Assembly: GCA_027486725.1 (NCBI GenBank) | Contig: JAIXOP010000003.1 | Span: 62,001-126,000, forward strand | Reading direction: 5' to 3' | DNA: 64,000 bases | Source: Burkholderiales bacterium | GTDB lineage: Bacteria > Pseudomonadota > Gammaproteobacteria > Burkholderiales > Burkholderiaceae_A | Shown: positions 14,197-22,203 of the stretch, in pieces | How the letters are laid out: every line of letters starts with the position of its first letter | How positions within the stretch are numbered: the first letter of the stretch is position 1 | The notes under the pieces: model-generated | Database searches by the model: none | Told to the model about the DNA's origin: nothing | What the model saw: only the letters and a program-made list of their open reading frames with translations | Translations under genes and position numbers: made by a program

Positions 14197-15888
14197 CTAG
14201 GCCAAGACCGCCTGCTGCCAGCGCCGCACCCCGGCCCGCAGTCGCAGGGCCAGGTCCACATCGGCGGGGAGCACGGTGCAGGGCCCGCGCGGCGATGCCG
14301 GCGCTGAGGTTTTGGCAAGCTTGGCTGCCTCGGCACCCTCGGCCAGCAAGGCACAGGTCTGGGCGAGGGCGGTGAGCCCCTGGCAGACCCGCTCAGAGAA
14401 GGCCGCTGCCCGAGCCTCTTGGTCGAGCACGGCGCGGGCCTCGGGCAGAAGGATGGGCACCGGCGCATCGGGGGCGGTCGCCCGACCCCGCACGGGCCCA
14501 CCGGCCTGGCGCAGCGCCTGGGCATGGACAATCGCCTGCGCCAGAGACTCCGGGCTGCGCAGCAGGGCGGCATGGCGGGAATCGATGGCCGGCTGAAGGC
14601 CCCCAGGATCGAGCACCAGCACCATCGAGAAGCGATCGAGCAGCGGCCCGGAGAGCCGCGCCTGCGCGCGCTGCCGAAGCTGAGGCCGGCAGCTGCAGGA
14701 CCGCTGGAGCGATAGTGCATGACCGCAAGCACAGGGATTGAGTGCGGCGATGAGTTGAAATCGGGCGGGCAGGGTCAGCGCGCGCTCCCCCCGCGAGAGT
14801 CCCACCTGCCCCGACTCCAGGGGCTCGCGCAAGGCCTCGAGCACGCCCGCCCCCATTTCAGAAATCTCGTCGAGAAAGAGCAGGCCAGCATGGGCCCGGC
14901 TCGCCTCGCCTGGGCGGATGGGAATGCCTCCACCCACCAGAGCCCGCAGCGTGATGGAGTGGTGGGGGGTGCGCACGGGTGGCCGCCGGCAGAGCTGGCC
15001 CGCGGGCTGCGACTCCAGGGCCTGAAGTGCTGCCTGCTCGAGGGCCTCGTGGGCAGACAGGGGCGGCAGCAGGGCTGCGATCTGACGGGCCAGGAGGGTC
15101 TTGCCCACGCCGGGGGCCCCAATGAGGAGCAGGGGATGGCGGCCGGCGATGGCAGCGAGTGCGGCCAACACCGCCAGGTCTTGGCCGCGGCTGCGGCGCT
15201 CCTCAAGACCAGGCAGGCCAGGGTCCAGCGGGCCGGGCTCCACCGGCAAGGCCCTCGCGGGAGCCACGGCTGCGGTGGCAGCGCTGGGCGGCGATGCGGG
15301 GTCGGCGGGACCGGTGAGCGCTGCGAGATCGGAGAGGCCGACGTGGTGGTGGCGCCGCTCTCGGGCGGCCGACACGATCTGGGCAAGATCGCTAGCGAAC
15401 CATGGCCCTGTATCGGCGCTGGCCGGCAGCTCGGCGAGCACCGAGAGGGCTGCCGCATCGGCAGCAGGCATCACCAGGGGGCGCTGCAGGGCAGACTGGC
15501 GGTGCGCGAGCACCAGAGCCAGGGGTGCTCGGCTGGCCTGCAGTGCCCCGGCCAGAGAGAGTTCGCCCACCCAGAGGGCGCGGGCCAGCCAGTCGGCTGG
15601 CAGCTGACCCGAGGCAGCAAGAATGGCCAGGGCAATGGGCAGGTCGAGCCCCGTGGAATCCTTGGGCTGCTCGGTGGGCAGCAGGCCCACCGTGATCCGA
15701 CGGCTCGGCATCGTGAGGCCCACCGAGGAGATGGCCGCGCGGACCCGCTCGCGGGCCTCGCGCACCGAGGCTGAGGCCTGACCAACGATGGCGAGCGAGG
15801 GCAGACCCGGCGCCAGATGCGCCTCGACCTGCAGGGCTTCGGCCTGCAGGCCATGGAGAGTGAGGGTATCGATGCGCGCCCAAGACAT
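14197..15888 (-). CDS. comM: YifB/ComM family Mg chelatase-like AAA ATPase
   Basis: MSWARIDTLTLHGLQAEALQVEAHLAPGLPSLAIVGQ...GAPGVGKTLLARQIAALLPPL...GLLFLDEISEMGAGVLEALREPLE...NPCACGH. Confidence 0.95.
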   Translation of the reverse strand: MSWARIDTLTLHGLQAEALQVEAHLAPGLPSLAIVGQASASVREARERVRAAISSVGLTMPSRRITVGLLPTEQPKDSTGLDLPIALAILAASGQLPADWLARALWVGELSLAGALQASRAPLALVLAHRQSALQRPLVMPAADAAALSVLAELPASADTGPWFASDLAQIVSAARERRHHHVGLSDLAALTGPADPASPPSAATAAVAPARALPVEPGPLDPGLPGLEERRSRGQDLAVLAALAAIAGRHPLLLIGAPGVGKTLLARQIAALLPPLSAHEALEQAALQALESQPAGQLCRRPPVRTPHHSITLRALVGGGIPIRPGEASRAHAGLLFLDEISEMGAGVLEALREPLESGQVGLSRGERALTLPARFQLIAALNPCACGHALSLQRSCSCRPQLRQRAQARLSGPLLDRFSMVLVLDPGGLQPAIDSRHAALLRSPESLAQAIVHAQALRQAGGPVRGRATAPDAPVPILLPEARAVLDQEARAAAFSERVCQGLTALAQTCALLAEGAEAAKLAKTSAPASPRGPCTVLPADVDLALRLRAGVRRWQQAVLA

Positions 15889-15921
15889 GCCCCAGAGTCT
15901 GGGGCGGGCCCGCGCGGACGG

Positions 15922-16146
15922 CTATTGGCCGGACGGCTTAGACGCAGGTGCAGGCGACGACTGGGTGGCGCTCAATTCCTTGACGCGGGCCTCGAGGGCC
16001 GCGAGGCGAGCCTCGGCCTGGGCAAGGAGGGCCTGCTGCTGCTCAAAGGCCTCGCGGGGAACGACGTCGAGGTGGGCAAGCGCGGCCGACCAGGCCTGCT
16101 GGGCGGCCTCGGGCAGTCGATCGAGAAATGGGGGGATGCGCGACAT
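15922..16146 (-). CDS. ubiK: Ubiquinone biosynthesis accessory factor UbiK (BMFP domain)
   Basis: 74 aa; short coiled-coil protein with ...VVPREAFEQQQALLAQAEARLAALEARVKEL. Confidence 0.82.
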   Translation of the reverse strand: MSRIPPFLDRLPEAAQQAWSAALAHLDVVPREAFEQQQALLAQAEARLAALEARVKELSATQSSPAPASKPSGQ

Positions 16147-16219
16147 GCCCGAAAGTTACCACGCGCGACCACGCAGGTCGGTCGGCCAGCAGCCAGTGCC
16201 CCGGAATGCTGGTGCAGGC

Positions 16220-16238
16220 GCGCACCAATCTGGTGCGC
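16220..16238. promoter_or_regulatory. NtrC (NR-I) binding site candidate
   Basis: GCGCACCAATCTGGTGCGC: 8-bp arms, contains GCACC-N5-GGTGC matching NtrC consensus TGCACC-N5-GGTGCA; further GGTGC half-sites at about 16211 and 16246. Confidence 0.8.
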
Positions 16239-16344
16239 CCCAGGATGGTGCAGGCCGTTCATCCCACGGGAGCGGCTCCGGGAGCGCACAAGACCCACCC
16301 AAGGAACAATGCAACACATTGTTTTATAGTGATTTTTATAGACA

Positions 16345-16360
16345 TGGCACGGAGATCGCT
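16345..16360 (+). promoter_or_regulatory. Sigma-54 (RpoN) promoter upstream of TorF-type porin/glnK/amtB
   Basis: TGGCACGGAGATCGCT matches TGGCACG-N4-TTGCW with one mismatch and exact GG-N10-GC spacing; lies about 107 bp downstream of the NtrC dyad. Confidence 0.8.
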
Positions 16361-16400
16361 CCATGTCGGGGGCAAACCCCCTCTCATGGAGATCACACCT

Positions 16401-17141
16401 ATGTCTAGCAAGTTCTTTGTTGCACCCCTCGTTGCCCTTTGCGCCCTGAGCGCTTCGGGCGTTGCCCAGGCCGCCGACGACTTCACCGTCACCGGCACCG
16501 CCGGCGTCTACAGCGACTACCGCTTCCGCGGCATCTCGCAGACCGGCAAGAAACCCGCACTCCAGGGCGGCTTCACCGTGGCCCACTCCAGCGGCTTTTA
16601 TGTCGGCAACTGGAACTCCAACGTCGACAGCAAAGATGTGCTGTTCAACGGCAGCAATCTGGAAATGGACATCTTCGGCGGCTACGCCACCACCGTCGGC
16701 GATTTCGGTCTCGACGCGGGCGTTCTCCAGTACTACTACCCCGGTCAGACTGCCGGCGGCAATGTCGACACCACCGAGGTCTATGGCAGCGTGAAGTACG
16801 GCCCGGCCCTCCTGAAGGTCTCGTATGCCCTGACCGAGTACTTTGGTGTTCCCGACAGCGATGGAACCATCTACACCAACCTGTCGCTGAGCCAGCCCAT
16901 CACCGAGAAAATCGCGGTCTCGGCAGCCGCCGGCTTCACCCTGGGGGAAAAGAACCAGGCCGACTACAGCGACTACATGGTCGGCGTGTCCTATGCCCTG
17001 CCCCAGAACTTCACCGTGGGCCTGAACTACCACTTCAACGCCGGCAAGGGTTCGAATGTGAGCGGTATGACAGGTATGGGTGCCACTGGTCGTGAACTTG
17101 GCTCCGACGGCGCCGTCCTCTACATCTCCAAAGCCTTCTAA
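16401..17141 (+). CDS. TorF family putative porin
   Basis: MSSKFFVAPLVALCALSASGVAQA signal peptide; DFTVTGTAGVYSDYRFRGISQTGKKPALQGGFTVAHSSGFYVGNWNSNV; ends in aromatic F; ORF track start 16128 is upstream of the promoter. Confidence 0.88.
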   Translation: MSSKFFVAPLVALCALSASGVAQAADDFTVTGTAGVYSDYRFRGISQTGKKPALQGGFTVAHSSGFYVGNWNSNVDSKDVLFNGSNLEMDIFGGYATTVGDFGLDAGVLQYYYPGQTAGGNVDTTEVYGSVKYGPALLKVSYALTEYFGVPDSDGTIYTNLSLSQPITEKIAVSAAAGFTLGEKNQADYSDYMVGVSYALPQNFTVGLNYHFNAGKGSNVSGMTGMGATGRELGSDGAVLYISKAF

Positions 17142-17531
<390 letters not shown>

Positions 17532-17556
17532 TCCCCTCCCCCTCAAAGGATTCCTC

Positions 17557-19026
17557 ATGAAATCGTTGACCTTGAAATCGAGCAGCACGGGGGCTCTCCT
17601 CGGCCTGCTCCTCATGGTGGTGAGCCTCTTTGCCTCGCCCACCTTTGCCCAGGAGGCTCCGGCCGCCCAGGCCGTGGCCGCCGCTGCTGCCGAAGCCGCT
17701 CCCGCCGTTGCAGCCACGCCCAACAAGGGCGACACCGCATGGATGCTGATCTCCACCGTGCTCGTGCTGTTCATGATCGTGCCGGGCCTGGCCCTGTTCT
17801 ACGGCGGCCTCGTGCGCGCCAAAAACATGCTGTCGGTGCTGATGCAGGTGATGGTGGGCGCCTCGCTCATCTTCGTGCTCTGGTCGATCTATGGCTACAC
17901 CGTGGCATTCACCCCCGGCAATCCCTTCTTCGGCGGCTTTGACAAGCTCTTCCTTGCTGGCATCACGCCCGACTCCGTGGCGGCCACCTTCAGCAAGGGT
18001 GTTGTGATTCCCGAGCTGGTGTTTGTCGCCTTCCAGGGCACCTTCGCCGCCATCACTGCCGCCCTCATCGTGGGCTCGGTGGCCGAGCGCATGAAGTTCT
18101 CCGCCGTCCTGCTGTTCCTGGTCATCTGGTTCACCTTCTCCTACCTGCCCGTGGCCCACATGGTCTGGTACTGGGATGGTCCGGACGCCATCACCGATGC
18201 CGCCTCGCTCGAGACCGTGCTCGGCAATGCCGGCTTCCTCTGGGCCAAGGGCGCCCTCGACTTCGCTGGCGGCACCGTGGTGCACATCAACGCCGGTGTG
18301 GCGGGTCTCGTTGCCGCGTACTTCGTGGGCAAGCGCGTGGGCTATGGCCGCGAAGCCATGACCCCGCACTCGCTGACCCTCACCATGGTGGGTGCTGCCA
18401 TGCTGTGGGTGGGCTGGTTCGGGTTCAACGCCGGCTCCAACCTCGAGGCCACGGGCCTGGCCGCTCTGGCCATGACCAACACCCTGTTTGCCTGTTCGGC
18501 CGCCGTTCTCTCCTGGCTGGCTGGCGAGTGGGTCCTCAAGGGCAAGCCCTCGATGCTCGGTGCAGCCTCGGGTGCGGTCGCAGGCCTGGTGGGCATCACC
18601 CCCGCCGCTGGCTTCGTGGGCCTCAATGGTGCGCTGATCATCGGCCTGGTCGCCGGTCTGGTCTGCCTCTGGGGCGTGACGGGTCTGAAGCGTCTGCTGA
18701 AGGCCGACGACTCGCTCGACGTCTTCGGCATCCATGGCCTGGGCGGCATCGTGGGCGCTCTGCTCACCGGCGTGTTTGCCTCGCCTGAGCTGGGCGGCAT
18801 GGGCGTCTACGACTATGTGGCCAACAAGACGGCCGAGGGCTACTCGATTGCGACGCAGCTCTACGTGCAGGCCGAGGGTGTGCTGGTGACCCTGGTGCTG
18901 TCGACCGTCGTCTCGGTGATTGCCCTGCTGATTGTGAAGGTGGTGGTTGGACTGCGTGTGAGCGAAGAAGAAGAGCGCGAAGGCCTCGACATCAGCTCCC
19001 ATGGCGAGAAGGCCTACTACATGTAA
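17557..19026 (+). CDS. amtB: Ammonium transporter
   Basis: Signal sequence plus multi-TM; GDTAWMLISTVLVLFMIVPGLALFYGGLVRAKN..., DVFGIHGLGGIVGALLTG. Confidence 0.96.
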   Translation: MKSLTLKSSSTGALLGLLLMVVSLFASPTFAQEAPAAQAVAAAAAEAAPAVAATPNKGDTAWMLISTVLVLFMIVPGLALFYGGLVRAKNMLSVLMQVMVGASLIFVLWSIYGYTVAFTPGNPFFGGFDKLFLAGITPDSVAATFSKGVVIPELVFVAFQGTFAAITAALIVGSVAERMKFSAVLLFLVIWFTFSYLPVAHMVWYWDGPDAITDAASLETVLGNAGFLWAKGALDFAGGTVVHINAGVAGLVAAYFVGKRVGYGREAMTPHSLTLTMVGAAMLWVGWFGFNAGSNLEATGLAALAMTNTLFACSAAVLSWLAGEWVLKGKPSMLGAASGAVAGLVGITPAAGFVGLNGALIIGLVAGLVCLWGVTGLKRLLKADDSLDVFGIHGLGGIVGALLTGVFASPELGGMGVYDYVANKTAEGYSIATQLYVQAEGVLVTLVLSTVVSVIALLIVKVVVGLRVSEEEEREGLDISSHGEKAYYM

Positions 19027-19083
19027 CTCCCCCGTTTGGTTTCTCCTAGGGTGGGGCCCCGTGTTCGGCATGGGGCCCAGTTC

Positions 19084-19118
19084 AAAGCCCGGCCAGCGTC
19101 ATTGGCCGGGCTTTTTTT
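19084..19118 (+). terminator. Rho-independent terminator after amt
   Basis: Perfect 12-bp stem AAAGCCCGGCCA/TGGCCGGGCTTT, 7-nt loop, followed by T tract. Confidence 0.93.
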
Positions 19119-19135
19119 ATCTCTACAATGGCCGA

Positions 19136-20467
19136 ATGACCCCCAAAGCCCATTCGTCGCTCTGCCCCCACCTCCTCGAGCTCGAAGCCAAAATGCTTCG
19201 CGGCACGTTCGAGATCGAGGCCTGGTTTCGGGCGCAATGGCGGGACCATCAGCCCCCGTTTTATTCCTCGGTCGACCTGCGCAATGCCTGCTTCAAGCTC
19301 GCCCCGGTCGACACCAATCTCTTTCCCGGTGGCTTCAACAATCTGGGCCCCAGTGCCCACCCAGTCACGATTCAGGCCCTGATGGCCGCGGGCGAAGACC
19401 ACTGCCCCGAGATGCGTCGGGTGCTGCTGGTGCCCGAGAACCATACCCGCAACACCTTCTACCTGCGCAATGTGGCGGTGCTGCAGCGGCTGCTCCTGCA
19501 GGCGGGCTATCAGGTCCGGATCGGCAGCCTGCTGCCCGAGGTCACCGAACCCACACCGCTGGTGCTGCCACCGGCCGAAGGTCATCCCCACGAAGAGACC
19601 CTGCTGCTCGAGCCCCTGGTGCGTCGAGGCAGCCGGCTGGGCCTGCAGGACTTCGACCCCTGCATGGTGCTGCTCAACAACGACCTCTCGGCCGGAGCCC
19701 CAGCCATCCTGCAGGGCATCCAGGGCCAGCACCTTCTGCCGCCCCTGCATGGGGGCTGGTTCGCGCGGCGCAAGAGCCACCACTTTGCGGCCTACCGCGA
19801 TGTCGCGGCCGAATTCTCTGCCCGCCTGGGCATCGACCCCTGGATCATCGATCCCATCTTCGATACCTGCACCGGGATCAACTTCCACGAGCGCTCCGGC
19901 GAGGAAGAGATGGCCGACAAGGTCGACCGCATGCTGGCCGAGATCCGCCGCCGCTATCAAGAGCACAAAGTGGAGCAGACCCCATTTGTGGTCATCAAGG
20001 CCGATGCGGGCACCTACGGCATGGGCATCATGATGGTCAAAGACGCCGCCGAGGTGCGCAACCTCAACCGCAAGCAGCGCAACAAGATGTCGGTCATCAA
20101 AGAAGGGCTCGAGGTCAGCGACGTGCTGCTTCAGGAGGGTGTGCATTCCTTTGAGACCGTCATGCACGACGGCCTGGAGTCGGTGGCCGAGCCCGTGGTC
20201 TACATGGTCGATCGCTATGTGGTCGGTGGCTTCTATCGGGTGCATGCCGAGCGGGGGCCCGACGAAAACCTCAACGCCCCCGGTGCCCACTTCGTCCCAC
20301 TGCCCTTCGACGACGGCTGCCATCAGCCCATGCCCTCGGGACACCCCGATGCGACCCAGAACCGCCTTTATCTCTACGGCGTGATCGCCCGGCTGGCAGC
20401 CCTGGCGGCATCGCGAGAGCTGGAGGCCACCAATCCCGCGCTCGACATCTCCATGCAGGCAGCCTAA
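19136..20467 (+). CDS. gshA: Glutamate--cysteine ligase, GshA type resembling the Thiobacillus/Acidithiobacillus family
   Basis: MTPKAHSSLCPHLLELEAKMLRGTFEIEAWFRAQW...PFYSSVDLRNACFKLAPVDTNLFPGGFNNL; followed directly by gshB; the ORF track start 19001 lies inside amt. Confidence 0.88.
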   Translation: MTPKAHSSLCPHLLELEAKMLRGTFEIEAWFRAQWRDHQPPFYSSVDLRNACFKLAPVDTNLFPGGFNNLGPSAHPVTIQALMAAGEDHCPEMRRVLLVPENHTRNTFYLRNVAVLQRLLLQAGYQVRIGSLLPEVTEPTPLVLPPAEGHPHEETLLLEPLVRRGSRLGLQDFDPCMVLLNNDLSAGAPAILQGIQGQHLLPPLHGGWFARRKSHHFAAYRDVAAEFSARLGIDPWIIDPIFDTCTGINFHERSGEEEMADKVDRMLAEIRRRYQEHKVEQTPFVVIKADAGTYGMGIMMVKDAAEVRNLNRKQRNKMSVIKEGLEVSDVLLQEGVHSFETVMHDGLESVAEPVVYMVDRYVVGGFYRVHAERGPDENLNAPGAHFVPLPFDDGCHQPMPSGHPDATQNRLYLYGVIARLAALAASRELEATNPALDISMQAA

Positions 20468-20481
20468 GTCGGCCAACGCCC

Positions 20482-21492
20482 ATGCGCCTGCTCTTCATCG
20501 TTGATCCTCCGGCCACACTCAAGGCCTACAAAGACAGCAGCGTGGTCATGATGCAGGCCGCTCAGGCCCGGGGCCACGAGGTCTGGGTGATGGATGCCGC
20601 GAGCCTGTCCGCCCAATGGCCCCTGGCCGCCGGCACCCAGCCCATCCTGGAGGGGCTGCAGCCCGTGCGCCTGCGCGGCGCTGCAGGGTCCAACCCCATG
20701 GCCGCCCCCGCCAAGACCGATGCCCTAGAAGACTGGGCCGAGCTTGGGCCGCACCAGAGCCTGCCCTTGGGTGCCATCGACGCAGCCCTGATGCGCAAGG
20801 ACCCGCCCTTCGACGCCGCATTCTTCACCGCAACCCTCATGCTCTCGGCGCTCGAGCGCCTGGGCCTGCGCGTGTTCAATGCTCCGCAGTCGCTGAGAGA
20901 CCACGGAGAAAAGCTCGCGCTGCTGGAGTTTCCCGAGTTCGCCCCCCCGGGTCTCGTCTCGGCCGATCCAGCCCGGCTGGCCGATGCGGCACAGAGATTT
21001 CAGAAGGTGGTCTACAAGCCACTCGATGCCATGGGGGGCAGCGGCATTTTTGTCTGCGAGCGCGGCGACCCCAACATTCCTGTGGTGATCGAGACCCTGA
21101 CCCACCACGGCCGTCTGCCGATCATGGCCCAGGAGTATCTGCCCGCGATCGCCTCCGGGGACAAGCGCATTCTGGTCTTTGACGGCGAGCCCATCGACTG
21201 GGCCCTCGCCCGCATTCCCCCCGAAGGTGCATCGCGGGGCAATCTCGCCGCCGGCGGCCGGGCCGAGGTGCGGCCCCTGAGCGCCCGCGACCGAGACATC
21301 GCCGTGGCGGTGGGGGCTCGGCTTCGCGGCCGAGGTCTGCTGCTGCTCGGCCTCGATGTGATTGGGGATCACCTCACTGAGATCAACGTCACCAGCCCGA
21401 CGGGCTTTCGCGAAATCCAAGACCAGACGGGCGACCCGATCGGCATGACATTCATCGAGACCCTCGAGCGGGTTCTGGCGCGGCAGCCATGA
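20482..21492 (+). CDS. gshB: Glutathione synthetase
   Basis: ATP-grasp; MRLLFIVDPPATLKAYKDSSVVMMQAA..., KPLDAMGGSGIF, INVTSPTGFREI. Confidence 0.95.
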   Translation: MRLLFIVDPPATLKAYKDSSVVMMQAAQARGHEVWVMDAASLSAQWPLAAGTQPILEGLQPVRLRGAAGSNPMAAPAKTDALEDWAELGPHQSLPLGAIDAALMRKDPPFDAAFFTATLMLSALERLGLRVFNAPQSLRDHGEKLALLEFPEFAPPGLVSADPARLADAAQRFQKVVYKPLDAMGGSGIFVCERGDPNIPVVIETLTHHGRLPIMAQEYLPAIASGDKRILVFDGEPIDWALARIPPEGASRGNLAAGGRAEVRPLSARDRDIAVAVGARLRGRGLLLLGLDVIGDHLTEINVTSPTGFREIQDQTGDPIGMTFIETLERVLARQP

Positions 21493-21935
21493 GCAGCGCT
21501 GGGCATTCCACCACTGTGGTGCTCGTCTGCCACGCGCCCCTGGCCACCGCCCTGCATGCTGTGGCCTGCCATGCCTTTGGGCAGGGCCTCGCAGATCTCC
21601 AGACCCTCGATGTGATGGCGGGTGCAACCCCCGACGCGGTGGCCGACGACATCGACCGGCTGCTCGTTGGATGTGGATCGCCCACACCGCTGCTTTTTCT
21701 CACCGATGTCCAGGGGGCAACGCCCGCCAACGGCATTGCCCGCTGGTGCGCCCGACAGCAGTCCCAGGCCGGCATCCCTCCGGGCGATCATCCCCCCATG
21801 CTTGCCGGCGTCTCGCTGCCGCTGCTGCTGCGCGCCCTCACCCACCGACACCAGCCCGCCGAGTCGCTCGCCCAAGAGCTGCTCGGCTGCACCCGTGCCC
21901 TTCCCTGCCGAATGGAGAATCCCGGTCCACCATGA
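21489..21935 (+). CDS. PTS EIIA component (mannose/fructose type)
   Basis: VVLVCHAPLATALHAVACHAFG with active-site His; LFLTDVQGATPAN; overlaps gshB by 4 nt. Confidence 0.85.
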   Translation: MSSAGHSTTVVLVCHAPLATALHAVACHAFGQGLADLQTLDVMAGATPDAVADDIDRLLVGCGSPTPLLFLTDVQGATPANGIARWCARQQSQAGIPPGDHPPMLAGVSLPLLLRALTHRHQPAESLAQELLGCTRALPCRMENPGPP

Positions 21936-22201
21936 TTCGCTCCACCCTACCCATCGTGAATGCCCTGGGTCTGCACCTGCGCGCCTCCAGCAAGCTCTCC
22001 CAGATGGCCAGCCAGTTTCCATGCGAGGTCTGGCTTGAAAAGGGGGCGCGGCGCGTCAATGCCAAGAGCGTCTTGGGGGTGACCATGCTTGCCGCCGGCA
22101 AGGGCAGTGAGGTGGTGCTCGAGACCTCCGGCGACCAGGAGGCCGAGGCCCATGCAGCCATCGCCCAGTTGATTGCCGACCGCTTCGGCGAGGCCGAGTA
22201 G
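21932..22201 (+). CDS. ptsH: Phosphocarrier protein HPr
   Basis: NALGLHLRASSKLSQMA (His15 region), NAKSVLGVTMLAAGKG (Ser46 region). Confidence 0.93.
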   Translation: MIRSTLPIVNALGLHLRASSKLSQMASQFPCEVWLEKGARRVNAKSVLGVTMLAAGKGSEVVLETSGDQEAEAHAAIAQLIADRFGEAE

Positions 22202-22203
22202 CC

